Positions 12,501 to 25,700 are shown, counted from the first letter of the stretch. The stretch: DNA of 64,000 nt from Parus major (GCF_001522545.3 NC_031769.1:146294600-146358599); one strand, 5' to 3'. The notes: generated by a model not told the origin, from the sequence alone. Numbers and translations: made by a program.

Positions 12501-13398
12501 TGAAAATAAAAATATCTTCGGCTTTCAAATTCCAGAACTCCTCACCTACGTGATTTTATACTTTCAATAGTATAAATTACAACTTTCAATAGTCTGAACT
12601 TAGACTACAGATTTATTTTAGGGTTTTCAACATATGCTCTGACACACAATTAATTAAATCTACATTTTTTGCTATTATCCTTGTACTGATGTGCTGGCAA
12701 GTAAAGGAAAAACTTTTAGCACTTAGGAGAATATACTGCTGGTACAAAGAGACATTTGCTTGGATTAAGAAATTATCTAATGTAAATTAAATGGCTTTTG
12801 AAGAGTTAGAGAATTTAGGTTTCTAGCAAAACATAAGGCTCAAGTTTTCTCTCTGGGACAGACATGTTCTTTTACTAGATTACTAGATTTACTGCTGTAT
12901 TATATTTTGACATATTTTGAAGGTCATCCTGCACCCAAAAAATTAATTATCTTATCTATGGGCTTAGAGTTTGGATTTATATCTTGAATTATGTCATGGC
13001 TGATGGCCACAGGTGCTGTGCTCCAGAATCCTGGTTCCCCAAAACCCAAACCAGGGTCCTCTTGGAATGCACCATGGCTTCCTTGCTTTTTGTAACCTGC
13101 CTACTGAGAAATATAGGATACAACTCTATGGCAATCATAAGATTTTAAATTTTTATTAGTCAGAAAGGTGACATTTGAAGACTACATTTAAACCATAGAT
13201 GTGCAAAGAGACTGTATGAGCAGAGTTGGGTATTTGGAGATTTCGTACTGACAATACAATGACTTGGACTTTTAAATAACCAAATTAAATTCACTGTCAA
13301 ACAACTCCAGTATGAAAATGTTGAGATGTTTCCACGCAGTTCTGTGTGAAGAATCATAAAAACAATTTCACACACACCCCTCCAGCAGCACCTCAGCA
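9598..13398. other. Unassigned AT-rich DNA
   Basis: No gene or repeat was recognised over about 3.8 kb. Open frames at 10935-11144 (+), 11575-11775 (-) and 11736-11924 (+) are short and lack recognisable motifs. A small imperfect duplication, 'actttcaatagt' twice, lies near 12570-12592. Confidence 0.4.
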
Positions 13399-13531
13399 GA
13401 TGTTCAAGGGCCAGCTTGGATGGGGCTTTGAACAACCTGCTCTAGTGGAAGGTGTCCCTGTCCCTGGCAGGGGATTAGAATGAGATGAGCTTTTATGTCC
13501 CTTCCAACCCAAACCATTCTGTGATTCTGTT
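13399..13531 (+). mobile_element. CR1 LINE 3' end, truncated
   Basis: The sense-strand CR1 terminus is clear: 'tgttcaagggccagcttgga', 'tctagtggaaggtgtccctg', 'gatgagcttttatgtccctt', 'ccaacccaaaccattctgtg' and the short terminal 'attctgtgattctgtt'. The terminal ATTCTGTG-type octamer repeat is the usual end of CR1 elements. This copy is close to the general CR1 pattern, so it is among the better preserved copies in the window. Only the last about 130 bp are present. Confidence 0.92.
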
Positions 13532-16500
13532 AAAGGAAGCACAAAAAAGTGCTATTCCCTTACAATGCTGCAGGACTATCAGAAACCACTCACGGCGTGT
13601 GTAGATGGAACATCTCCACAGTCCATATCTTTAAAGTCCCATCTGGACAGTTTATTTCATCTTCATTTTTAGAGCAGCATAAAACCCTGTAAAAAGCAAT
13701 GCCCAGAATGGAGGCCCTGAGGAAGCAGCACAAACTGCCTGTGGCTAGAACGACTCATTGTTTAGACTACGGAGGAAGGACAGAAATGGAAAGCCATAAA
13801 AGTGATCCATGAGACTGAGCCTCTGGAAAACAATGTGTTCCTACAGCAAATCAGGCTTTCATCTCACAAGATGGATTTCAGTATGTGCAAAGCCATTCTG
13901 AAAAAAATTGGCTATGCTATTGAGCAGTCAAAGGGATTTTTTTGGGGTGCAGTTGCTCGTCATTTCTGTTCATTGTGCAGAGGGTGGAAGCACAAGCAGA
14001 CCCTATCCCATTGCTGAGTGTCAGCTCTACTTTGGCAATCCTCCCCATCAAACACTGACTGCCACATGAATGCACCTCACCAGGCCACGAGGCCAGAAAA
14101 GTGAAACCAGAGATTTTACAAATCCCTCACCCATTGTTAATGACCTCTCCTCTCCCCAAAGGACCCAATCCTCTATCAGAAAAAGGAGATCTAATATCAC
14201 AGCAGACCTAAAGAAAGAAAAATTCTCACTTGTTTTTATAATTTGTGACTTACAGATTAACACTTGGTTTACCAGGGGAAATGCAACACACTGGAGGATC
14301 TAGTTGTACACGCAAAACAATCTCCTATAATTTACAGTAAAAAATTTGCCTTCCTTACCCCAAAATGGTACCCATTATCTAAAAAAAAAATAAAAAATAA
14401 GAGAGAGAGAAAAAAAAAGAGATAGTTTTATAATCTTTCTACCTGGAGATACCCAAAAACTCATTTAAATTACTGGAGTTATGTCCAGAATGCCACAAAA
14501 GTTTGCAGAGCCCAGCTCAGAAATGAATAAGGAAGATTGCCGCAGTCCTCATTAACATGCTGCATTTCAGTTTGTGTCTTTCCCTTCGGGTAGTCACAGG
14601 CACAGCATTTTCTTCTGACTTCATTAATTTTTGCTGCTATCAGTTTTTGATTACTTTCCTCTCAGACATGCTCTTAAAGCAAACCAATACAGCCACATTC
14701 TAGCAAAAGCAGACCGACATCAAAGAAGCCTGTGTTTATGCCATAAATTCCACACAATCCAAAATTATCCCCTCAGTGACAGCACCAAATCATCACACAG
14801 GGAGACAGGAGTTTGTCAGGAGCACGAGATGTCACAGCAGGGTTTTAATTTGCCCACTGGAAAATCCATTCTCAAGTGTTTACAGAAAAGTGGAAAGATA
14901 ATAGATGTGAGACACTGGAGACAGACTGTATCATCTTTTCATGAAATTCATTCATATTCCAGTTCCTCCTTGCATTTAAACTAAACAGTCTTGCAAACCT
15001 TTGCTGTGACAGCTGTCCCTGTTCACAGCAGTAGTTTCATGGATGTCTCACCCAAGTGGCCATGCCAGGCCGTGTGTATTCAGAAGAGCAGATTATGCTC
15101 ATCTTTGTCATCTCCCTGTTCTCTTTACTGTCAACAGCTGGAGTCTCCTTTCTGGTGTTTAGATGATAAATTCACTGTATCTTCTCTGCATGCCATGTCT
15201 ACTGCAATAGACAGTACTGGGAGCTGTACAATAACACCAAAAAAAACCCCAAAACAAAGTCCCAAACTCAAAATATGTTCTCTAAGACTTGCACTATAGC
15301 CCATAATTACTGCTAGCACAGGACTACACACAAGTAATGTGTGTTAGACACTTTTCCACCATGTGTTTTAACAAAGTTCACATAGATACAGGAGAGTATT
15401 CCAAGAGAGAAACAAGTAAGTACAAAACTGATTTATTTAGGAAGGGAACAAATTCCCAGAGCACCAGGCAGAAGCTAGTTCATCCCCTGGGTGAATGAAG
15501 AGATGACTTCAGCTTCCTGAACTATGTAATTGTCTTTATTTGTCACTATAGAAGTCTTATTAAAATTCAATTCAGATTTCCATTAAAATTCAACCAATCA
15601 TGACATCAAACACCACTGTCTGAATTTATACAGATGCCTAAAGGAAAGATAAATGCTAAAAAGCCTTATCTCCTTCAGTGTTAGACAACAGTCTGTCAGT
15701 CAGTTCACAAGTTTCTCTCAAAAGAAGTTCATCCCCTTGAAAAGGGCAGTTAAGTATGTGAAGGGAGCAGAGAATGAGAAACAACTCAATGTAAGAAGTC
15801 ATAATAATTGACTGGGAAGTTCTGAAGAGAAAAAAAAACAGATTCTTCTTGTTCCCTCCACTGACTAAACAATAGAAATGCTGTCATAAATCACTGATGT
15901 AGCAGGGATTTACAGGAGGAATCCTTCCAGGTCAGGAAGGACCCTGCAAAAGGGTAGAGAAAGGAGCAAATACTATCACAGTTCCTCCCCATCACTCACA
16001 TTTCCACATCTCCTCCTTCAAAATTTCTTACCTCTTCAGGACAATGGAAAAAAAAAAAACAAAACCCCAAAAAAAACCCTGTAAGCCTTCTGGAAATCCA
16101 GGAAGTTAATTTGTATATCTATATTGTTCTTCTATTTTATATTAGGTATTCCGTCATGCAGTTCCCCTCACCCATCCACAAAACACCACCCCAAAATCTA
16201 GCTGCTCTCTATAAAATATGCTTTTGGCTACTGTTTCTTGAAGAAGGTCCTGAGGAAGACTAGAAGTTTAACAGACAGCATTGCAGAGGAATTGTAGAGT
16301 TATCAGGAAAAAAAGTCTGTCCCTCAGCCTCTCAGAATACAGTTATACTGGATTTAAAGACAGCAAGGTCAGAGGCTTTAGCTGTACAGAGAAATTACTA
16401 TATATTTTGCAAAATGAAACAGAATTCAGAGTAGTAAGGAGAGAAAGACAGGGCTAAAAATGCCTCTTTAATGTCAGCTACTGAGGGATGGTAATGAGCA

Positions 16501-16740
16501 GGTCTCTGAGCATGCTGAGACACAGATCTCCTTGCACAAAGTCCATCATTTGTAAATGTGCACCCATCAAACCTCCAGCACTGGGGAGCAGAGATCACTG
16601 TTTCCCTCAAGGCTGCCTTTGAAATGCATCTTCCTACAAGCAGAAAAGAGCAGAAATATCATCAACTCTCTACAGCTTACAGATTTTCAGTATAAAAAGG
16701 ATTGTTCTGGGACTTTTAACAAGATTTCAATATTTTTCAG
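13532..16740. other. Unassigned AT-rich DNA with A-rich simple tracts
   Basis: No gene was recognised. Simple-sequence tracts lie at 14382-14425 (A runs, AG repeats, A runs) and 16048-16077 (A runs broken by CCCC). The 117-codon frame at 14631-14984 (+) has no recognisable features. Confidence 0.4.
14382..14425. repeat. A-rich / (AG)n simple sequence
   Basis: A run of A residues is followed by 'ataaaaaataagagagagag', a second A run and 'agagatag'. This is a purine-only stretch except for a few T residues. It is low-complexity DNA without a flanking retroposon body, so it is not read as a LINE tail. Confidence 0.85.
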
Positions 16741-16846
16741 ATGCTTGAGGCCAACTGTCCAAGTAATGTCCACACAGAATAACCAGAAGTCCCGAAGAGA
16801 TGGAGAGCTTGGAGAACTTCCAAAGACAAAACTGTTCTTCAAAATG
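16741..16846 (+). other. Candidate exon, 106 bp (unconfirmed)
   Basis: The segment is preceded by a good acceptor ('caatatttttcag') and followed by a near-consensus donor (ATG|GTGAGT). The reading frame stays open through it, encoding CLRPTVQVMSTQNNQKSRRD and then GELGELPKTKLFFKM. The stretch is hydrophilic and charged, unlike most chance frames around it. No family was recognised. It could be a coding exon, an exon of a long non-coding RNA, or a chance pairing of splice-like words. In 64 kb some chance pairs are expected. Confidence 0.2.
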
Positions 16847-19728
16847 GTGAGTAATCCAGAGCCATATGGATTATGGGCTGGATTATCAGGACCCAAACAT
16901 GTCCTGAAAGGGCCCACCATCATGGACAATTACCTTGTTACAGATTCATACTTAACTTAAAGGAAGGTGATGTAACCCAGGGAAAATGGGAAGAACAGGA
17001 GGGCTGAAGCTCTCTGAAAAACATGTCAACAAAAATATATCAATAATGTTTTAGTCTAGTGGAGGTACAAAAGCCTGAGATACAGTAAAGCTCTCCAAGT
17101 GCCCTTTTTATCCTCTCTGTGCATCCTTCAGGGTAAAGACTCCCTGCACGGTAATGGAAGGAGAGGACGGGATAAGGAATTCCAAATGAGCTCCTGGATG
17201 GAGAGATTTGCTATATAAATCCAGATCCTGCCACTCCCTTGTTCTGCCAGGACACCCAGAGCAAGGTGAGAAGGAATCTTTTAGCTTGGACATCTTCCAG
17301 TCAGTCTGAAGACATTGCAGAGCCAGATCTTTTTCCCTGCACATCCCAGGGCAGCCACATCTGGGGCTTTTCTTTCATCCACTCGACTGGGATCTAAGAA
17401 GCCCGAGTTGCCTTCCTAGAGTTGGATGCATACAACAGACAGGATAAAACAGAGAGGCCAGCTTGTCCATGGAAATAGTGCAGCCTGGCAGGGAAAAAAC
17501 CTGGAGAGCCAATGCCCTGCCCTGCTGGGACAGGAAAACCCTTTGGCCAAGATGATAAAAGTAAATTAGAACCAAAAGGGCATCGCCTACTTGTTCCCTC
17601 AGCTGGACACCTTTCCACCACAGGCACAGAGTATTGGAAGATTATTTTGTCTTGCCAGTGGAAGCCTCTACATCTTCAAGAGCCTGTGCACAGCCTGGCA
17701 AGCAGACCATGCAGACTCCTGACGTTACAGATTATTGGGTTTCCCACTGTTTGTTTTCCATCTCAGCCCTTCGTAATGCCATCAATTAAGGGCTAAATTT
17801 ATAACTGGTGTGTTTTTTGTAAAAGAAATTTACTCAACACTTCTCACTTGTAATGTGATTATTTTTTCTTATGGTCTCCTAAAGTGTTTCATGAAATTAA
17901 AAATTGCAGCTAGCTCCAAGACAGGAAAGAAATACTGGAGCCTATTCTAAGCAGCATGGCATCAACCCCCAATTACCGTAAAAAACTATTTATTTAATAT
18001 GTCAAGGCTAATTGTGGCAGCCTACCCAACACTTCCAAATAAATAATTAACAGCTGAATTTAGGAGCATGAGGTAATCAAGTTATCCACGGCATATGACA
18101 TGTTAAAAAAATGTTTTGGTTTTATTTGAAAAGAGAGGAACCTTTGCATAAAGAGTATGCTATTTCTGAGTGTGAATGTATATGTATGAGACAGGAGAGG
18201 GGAAAGCTGGAGAAAGAGTCATTATTCACTTTTAGCCCTAATTCATAGAAATTCTGACAGAAAATTTATAGAGCAAGTAATCTACTTTTCCTCTCCTCCT
18301 GGTAAACTAGAAGTTAGGAAACTAAGAGGAAAGTGGAAGAGTATGTTGTAGTCTCTGTTTCTACTCTGATATGCATTTAGTTGCACCTAGGAATGTTTAA
18401 ATCAGTCCCAGTGAGGTCCTATGTAGGAAACAGTTTATAGTTAACTCTGAATTTCTCACGGCATCTATTCTTTTTCTGTGAAGTAACACCATAACTTATT
18501 CTCACACTCATTGGTTTATGATTTTGGATCAACAGATTATTTGGTTTTTCTAACAATTCAATTTAATACAAGAAAAGTTAAGTGCTATTTTGACGTTCCA
18601 AGAATCACCTTCTCAAAATTCCAAAGTCACTACTTCGGGCAGTATTGATATTGAGACCCATCATCCATCTGGATTACCAAAAATTACTTCTTTATGAGAA
18701 GTCACATTAATCAAAAAAACAAATACAAAAGGCAGGGCAGGTTCATAAGACACTGCTGCTGTAGCTCATCATTAAATGATGCTGTAAAAAGATGTGCAGA
18801 TCTGACAGGGGCCAAAATACTGAACTTTGTAGTTTCACACACAAGTTCGCAAGTCAAGCTTCCATTCTGTCATCTTTATTAGAATTGGTGAACTTTTACA
18901 TTCCCCAAATACCAGCCACAAGTGTGTGGAAGACTCATTTTCTCTCTTCACTCTGGCAGAGAGCTGTGGTCAGGCTCTAGACATGTTTTTCAGTGTATTG
19001 CAGGGATTGTTCCAAGTTTCTACATAGGATTATTCCAGATTTTGTACAGGTTCTCATTAAAGGGACCTGATATTTGTATCAGGATCATAAGAGACAAACA
19101 CAGCACAGAACCTGGATTATTATATGGAAATGTCCCCGTTCTTCTCACATGTACTGGAATCAAAAGTCTGTTTAAGTGCATCTTCTGGATAACATGAATC
19201 CTGGAGGTGTCCCAGGAAGCACTGAGTGACCCAAGTGAGGATATCCCCACTTCAAGACTGCAAAAAACTGCTTCTCTCCAAGCCTTTTGTCCAATTTCCT
19301 TTTGGAATTCCTTGGGAAGAACATTCAGGACTACACTCTCAGCACTTTTAACAGATCAGTGCCAAGCCATTGTCCATTACTTCCTGTGTTCCCACTTTAA
19401 TTAGATTTTTTTGTTCTTGTAATAGTAGAATACAGAACTGAAATAACTTGATTTTCCATCTAAATTCTTTTTATGAATTACTTTGCGGGTTGGTTTATTT
19501 CAAACTATCACTCCACCACTGAAACCCTTTTATGCAATGCTGTTGCCTTAGGAGACCAAACACATGGAACAGGCTACTCATTCAGGAGGTGACTCTGTGC
19601 CAGTGTGTGACACAACCAAGAAGGGACAAGATTTGCTTTTAATTTTTTCTAACAAGAAGTTCATAACTGATGCTCTCCACATGAGCTAATATTTGAAGAG
19701 CTGATCTTTCCACATTGAAGTGAACCCT
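16847..19728. other. Unassigned non-coding DNA
   Basis: No gene or repeat family was recognised. The region 17100-17700 is slightly GC-richer and carries overlapping short open frames on both strands without motifs. Confidence 0.4.
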
Positions 19729-19857
19729 TGATATTTTATATGTGTAAGAATGTATTTTAACTATACATAATATAATAAATATTATATAAAATAGAATATT
19801 AAATATTATGCAAAATATAATAAAAGATAATATTATATAAATATAATAAAATATTTC
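19729..19857. repeat. AT-rich low-complexity tract
   Basis: Almost pure A/T sequence built from irregular 'ataatataataaatattat' words. It shows no clean period, so it is low-complexity DNA and not a simple microsatellite. Such tracts melt easily and sometimes act as matrix-attachment or nucleosome-poor DNA. Nothing here proves this. Confidence 0.8.
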
Positions 19858-19984
19858 AGCAACAGCAGATCAGGGATTTAAATTTACCAGAAGTCATGGA
19901 GCCTTCCTTATGTGCCTCCCTAAAAGAGAAGAATTCATAGAGTTTTTGTAAGTATTGGGTACAGTACTCCTTTACATTACAGGA

Positions 19985-20130
19985 TGGTGTTGCCCCATCC
20001 TTGGAAGTTCCAGGCAAGGTTGGACGGGGCTTGGTGAAACCTTGTGTAGTGGAAGGTGTCCCTGCCCATGCCAGAGGGGTGGAATGAGATGATCCTTAAG
20101 GTGACATCCAATCCAAGCCAAACCATTTTA
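19985..20130 (+). mobile_element. CR1 LINE 3' end, truncated
   Basis: The sense-strand CR1 end has 'ttggaagttccaggcaaggt', 'tggacggggcttggtgaaac', 'gtagtggaaggtgtccctgc', 'aatgagatgatccttaaggt' and 'ccaagccaaaccatttta'. The terminal octamer repeats have decayed. The copy is diverged and has lost all coding capacity. Confidence 0.9.
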
Positions 20131-22309
20131 TCTTTTTATCAAATAGGTAACTTTTCCTCCTAATGCCACACTGCATTAAAAAAATGTGAAATACATAAAC
20201 AGGCAATAAGCATAAATAAATAATTTACTTTTGCATTTGCCATTGGTAATATTACACCTATAACCACAATGCTGTTCTGATGTCAAAACAGAACGCAGGA
20301 CAGTAGGGAGGCAGAAGATAAGGGGAAAAAAAAACCCAGAACGTTGGTCCATTTTCAGTAACAGACTTTAAAAGCCTAATCTGTTAGTCTATCAGAAAAA
20401 CTGCAAAAATTACTCGATTAGTGAGTATCTCTATGGAGAGTGAATTAAGAGCAATAAAAGGACTCTATAGTGGGAACCCTGTTACTAAAACTAAGGGCTG
20501 GAAGCTGGAGCAGAAATTGAAATTAGGCAGGGAACAGGAGGATTACTCTTATCCTGACCTCTTTTTATGAAAACCAGGGCCCTTCTACAACCAAACCTAA
20601 GCTTCTGAGCACAATGTATTAGCAAGGAGGGCCAGATAAGCTCCCAGAACAAGGAGGAGATCAGAGTGAATGGCACCTTCTCACTGAAGATGTTTATAAA
20701 GCCCATGGAGTGAGGGAGATCCATTTGCAGTGGTTAGTGGGAAAGAAGGGAACGGCAGCAATAAGCTGGGGCTTAGGATGGGATATAAGAAAGTTTCTTG
20801 TCAGAACTGCGGAAAGAATCTGCCAAAAAGTGCATTCAGCAACTCTGAAGGACAAAGCTGGGAAGCCTGGGTGGGAGGACCAGGAATGAAGAATGTGAAG
20901 GGTGAATTCAAACTGCAGCTCCAGTAATTACTGAAGGGACACAAGCAGGGAATGACAAGAGCAGGACGGTTTCTCAAATCAGGGAATATGGGGAACAAGT
21001 CTCTCCCCTGAGACAGAGATTCAGTCCCTCATGGTTTTGAATATGTTCCTGCTCCTCAGTCACCTTCTGGAGGTGAGCAATGGGGGAGAATAGGAGTCTG
21101 GGGTAATACATAAAGATATCCATGGCAGCAGAGCAGACAGAGACAAAGCAATAAGCCTAAAACACAAATTATAGCTTTTCTAGAGATCATAGATATAAAA
21201 TAGATTATATCTGAGTTGTTTTTGGAGAAGCAGGGAGTGTCTGACATGGATCTAATTTTATTGGGTCAAAATAGCCATTAACAAAGAGTTCTCTACAGAA
21301 AAGGAGATAATATCCAAAGATCATCTTAAATACAGTGCTTTATAAAGAGATATCAAGTCCATATTAACTTGTATTGAATGTAAAAGGGAGGAAAGATCCA
21401 GTCAGAGGTCTGCAAGAACTAGGAGTTTTTCCATCTTCTTTGAGTCAGAGCTTTTCATAAAACAGATTGACTGTTCACCCTCTCACATATTTATTCATTT
21501 GGCAGCCTGGTTTTCCCAGAAAGCTATCTCAATTCAACAATGCCTGTGGAGCAGAGACAAAACCTGGAAACGGGGAATAATGGATGGTTTGCTTGTATGG
21601 CAGTGTAAGAATGGAATGGCAAGGGCCTCATCCAGACGTCCTCACAACAAATAGAAGAGCATAAAAATATTCATTACCAACTAAGAAAGAAGGCAGCATC
21701 AGAAAACAAATGGGAGCTAAAGGAAGCCAGGCAGAGCAGTCTGAAAACAGAGGGGATGTGGAAGCAGGAATGGGAATATCTGAACTGGTGCTACAACACA
21801 AAGATGCCATCCCTCAGAAGTCAAAAGCAGCATGTTAATCTTTGTATAATGCAGGAGGCAGAAGCCAAAGCCAGTCTGCAGCTCCTGTGAGCGGAGCATG
21901 GGCCTGAAGGCATTTCTGCTGCTCCTGCCAAGTGGAACTTGAGGTGCAGCCTCTAATTCCATTTGTGTGTTGTGCCTCCTATATTGTTTTATGACATTTA
22001 AATGACTACAGCCAGTGAGTCTCGGTTCAAGCTGGTCTATGGACCAAGATATTTCACTAACAGCTGTTTCCTTCATTTTCCTTCTCCACATAAAATCATA
22101 TTGTGTGAAGTTATAGTTCCCTGTGCAACTCTGAAGAATTTCTGGGAGCAACTCAGCAGTGGGCAGGGGTGAATAACTTAACACAGAAAACTTTCTCCAA
22201 ATTTCTTCTTGGACAGTGAGCAGTACCCAAGAACACACATGGGAAGGACAGGACCATGAAGTTTCCTGAAGCTTTCTTGTGTGAACTGGAGATTGCCAGA
22301 CCCTACATC
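20131..22309. other. Unassigned non-coding DNA
   Basis: No gene was recognised. Several short frames are open, the longest being 173 codons at 21717-22238 (-). That frame starts just past the CR1 ORF2 fragment, and its sequence does not follow the CR1 reverse transcriptase. No domain was recognised in it. Confidence 0.35.
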
Positions 22310-22735
22310 CCAGTCCACGTCACAGCCTAGTTCTGGAGTCCAGCTTGTCTGTGTGGATCTTATGGGAAACTGTGTCAAAAACTGCTCTCCTAAAATCCAG
22401 GGCAGTGAAACTGCCATTTTTCTCATCTCCTCAGGATCCTGAACTCCACCATCCCAAGGTCACTGCAGCCAAGGCTTCCCTCGACTTTCACAGTTCTGAC
22501 CAGTTCTTCTTTGTTTAACGGGTCAGGCCCAGGCAGACTGTGCCCACCCACCAGCTCCTCAATCACCTGTGTCTGGAAGCTGGCTCCAATGTACTCCAGG
22601 AACCTCTTGAATGACTTTTTTGCTGCTGTGATGTCCCTCCAGCAGTTTTTGGGATAGTTAAGGTCCCATATTAGGACCAGTGCCAGTCCAGGTGAGGTTT
22701 CTTCCAGCTCCTCAGGGACACCCAGCACAGAATCT
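22310..22735 (-). pseudogene. CR1 LINE ORF2 fragment: endonuclease joined to RT
   Basis: On the minus strand, 22728-22426 translates through IWDLNYPKNCW. This corresponds to the G-D-F-N-H-P region of the CR1 apurinic-type endonuclease. It continues through 'RFLEYIGASF', a degenerate L-L-D-L-L-type block followed by NKEEL, and GCSDLGMVEFRIL. The last matches the conserved G-H-S-D-H segment at the end of the endonuclease, with the catalytic-region His changed. After a frameshift, 22405-22320 reads TALDFRRAVFDTVSHKI, which matches the reverse-transcriptase motif A region (LDF-K-AFDTVSH). In an intact CR1 these parts are separated by several hundred codons' worth of sequence, so this copy carries an internal deletion, probably at a shared LDF-R-A motif. 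It is non-functional. Confidence 0.8.
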
Positions 22736-25700
22736 ACCCTCTGAACTCAACCCATCAGCTCCCAGCTGTCCCATCAGCAGTTCACTTTTACATCCTTCTG
22801 TCTAAGCATTTTGCACTACTTGCAGGTTTGTTTTCTGTTTGGTATTAAAACCAGAGAGCGACAAAGTGCTCTGGTTTATCTTTCCTGTTACCAACACTCC
22901 AGTGCTTTCCTACACTTGCAGGGATCTTGCTTAATCTACTTCAGTTCCACATGGAGAATAAAACTAGAAAAGGCTGCATAAAAAATACTGAGAAAATATT
23001 TAGAAAGGAATCACAGGTGGAAATTTTTCTTGGCCATTGGTATTGAGGAGTGTCCTTGACCCTATTAAAGTTCCTTCCTTTCTTCCAGGCCCATTCACTG
23101 TGAAACCAGCACATTTTTAGATTTGCATCTCTGTAGCCAAGAGCATGCTCTTGAATGTCTTTATTTTCCATTGCTTTGAGAAATTCTGCAAATAAAGTGT
23201 TGTTAAGCCCAGACACCTAGAGAATTAGCCAAATGTGCACAATCTACCTCCTACGTAAATGAAGACTCTTGAAGTCAATGCAGTTAAGTCAGTGTAAGGT
23301 AAGATAAACAGAAGTAAAGTCTACACCATTATTTTAAAAAGGAGAAAATACAAAAAATAGAAGTAAACAGACCACAGTCTTTCTGCTGGAAAGCACAAAC
23401 AACCACCTACATGAAGAAAAGTGGAGTAGGTGTGTGTTGGCCATTATTGATGTAATTAGGAACTGGTTTTAAAAAATATGTTTTTACAGAGGAGAAGTTA
23501 CATAGTAAAAATGTGTGTCAGCAAGTTATGTCATTTTAATTACATAACTGAAAATTATGCCTACATACATGACATTTTTTTCTGTAGATAAATCTCACAG
23601 GACACAGAAGATGAATATTACAGAATTTAATGTTGCTCTTAAACCTGTAATTTCAACATTTGACATCCTAAAAATTGCAAAAAGATCAGAGCTTTATTTG
23701 AAAGAAGACACTGCTGGACCTTGCTCACTTTTATTAAGATGTTTTCACCTAAACAAGGTAAACTGAATTAAATAAACCATTTCTTGCTCAGATAACTGTG
23801 AACATGAGGAAGACTAGGATGAGCCCTGGAAGTTTTGTACTGGTAGCAGAGAGCAGAGCTGGTGGGATGGAATGGGAAGGGCTAAGGGAGAGAAAGGTGG
23901 GATCAGTGGATGTTAACAGATGAGCTCTGGCTGCAGTGGCCGGCTGGCGCTGAAGTGCAGGACTAAAATATGACAAGAGTGGCCAATTAAAAGAGATGAA
24001 AAACTGCTGGAAAAAGAACCAGGCATTAATTTAAGAATTCTGACTGTGAAGTGAACATATTCCAAGCTAGGAATGAAACTGAGTTTGTGGATAATAAAAA
24101 ACACTGAAAATCTTATTAAGCAGGAAGTCTAAAGAGGCTTTTCTCTCGTTTTGTACCTAAGAGTCTGAAAATCATTGCATTATTAGATTAGCTTACAGAA
24201 AGGTAGTCATTCAATATCCCAATCTTATCCATGGGGAAAAAATTTTTGAAGAAGAAGATTTATAAAAACCACTGATGCCAAGTGGTATAATTGGAGAAGA
24301 AGAATGGTTTAGCCCAGAGTTGGGATAACAAATGCTAGCCCAGGGAACTCAGACATTGAGTTCAATGGGAATTATAAAGCTTAATAAAGGCAGTACTAGT
24401 CAGCTCTGGCTCATTTTTTTCCCAGTATTGAGACAAGAAGTAGTTGCAAGTGATGGCTGCAATTGTTCATACTTGCTGAACAGTTTCTCTCTGACCCTAA
24501 TCAGAGTCAGAGGAAATGTCCATACCTAAAATGAGCTCTCACTCCTCAGTCTAAGTGGGTCTGAAAGGCTACATGAAAGGAAACAAATCAAGAAGGCAGT
24601 TCATAACTGCAAGATTTAGTCACATTGCCCTAGTCAAGGACTTGGGGGACCCAGGCTTCTTTTCTGCTCTGCCACAGTGTTCTTGCACACCTTGGGGCAT
24701 GCCATGAATTCTCTCCCCTTGCTTCTCAGCTGCACAACAGAGATAAAAGTTCCTCCCTAATATAGGAGAGTGCTGTCAGCCAAACAAAAAACAAACAGAC
24801 ATAAACACACTGTAAAAAGTTGAATCTTAAAATTAAAAATTCAGGAAAGGACTTGTATTCAAAACAATGTTAAAGTACCAGCTAAATATACAGGTTTATT
24901 TAAACCACTGAGGAATAATTAAAAATTTAAGGGCACTTCAGTTTCAGCACATTTTCATTCACTGTCCTAAACAACATTTCAAATACAGCCAAAGCATATT
25001 CATTAATTCCTAAAGATGCACATAAAATTCTGAAACTGTCAAAAGAAAAATTAGCTGAAAGGAGTCCAGGAATTGAACTTCCAAACTAGTCTGGCATAGT
25101 TAGCACAGCAGAAACAGAACCATACTGGGAGGTAAAAAGAACTTTCAATTTAATACAATTTTGTACCAGAATTCTCTAAACTATAAATCAATTTATCAGC
25201 TCAGTGTAATGCAAACTACAGGCTTTGTCAAGTATTAATTATTTCTAAGTATTTAATACTTAAAGCAAACCAAGCGTAGTTTCAACCACTGTGACTCATT
25301 CAGATGAAACAGAAAAAATTAGGTTTTCCAAACCATCACTATATTATAACCAACCTCCTTTTTTTCAGGTGCTTAAGGATAGTCTCTGCAACCAGATATC
25401 AACATGGAGAGACAGTTAAATATTTTTCTATCTGCTCTTCACCACTGAAATTTAATCTCATATGCTGCATGCCAGCCATGAAGGTATTAGAGAGCTTCAT
25501 GTCCATCACTTTTTAATCATATGCCTGTTGTACTTTCAACCTCTGCTAGTAAAAAAAAAAACCCAAACATTTGATTTATCTTTGCAGCATTTTGGAGTTC
25601 TTTTTGGTTATTTCCAATACATCAGCAAACAGGTTGTTTGTCTGATAGTCTCAATGATCTTAACCATTGTTTTATTCTTTCTAATGTTATACTTTGGTTT

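Noticed and set aside
21717..22238. 173-codon minus-strand frame
   Set aside because: It starts just beyond the CR1 ORF2 fragment but does not follow CR1 reverse transcriptase, and no domain or splice context was seen.
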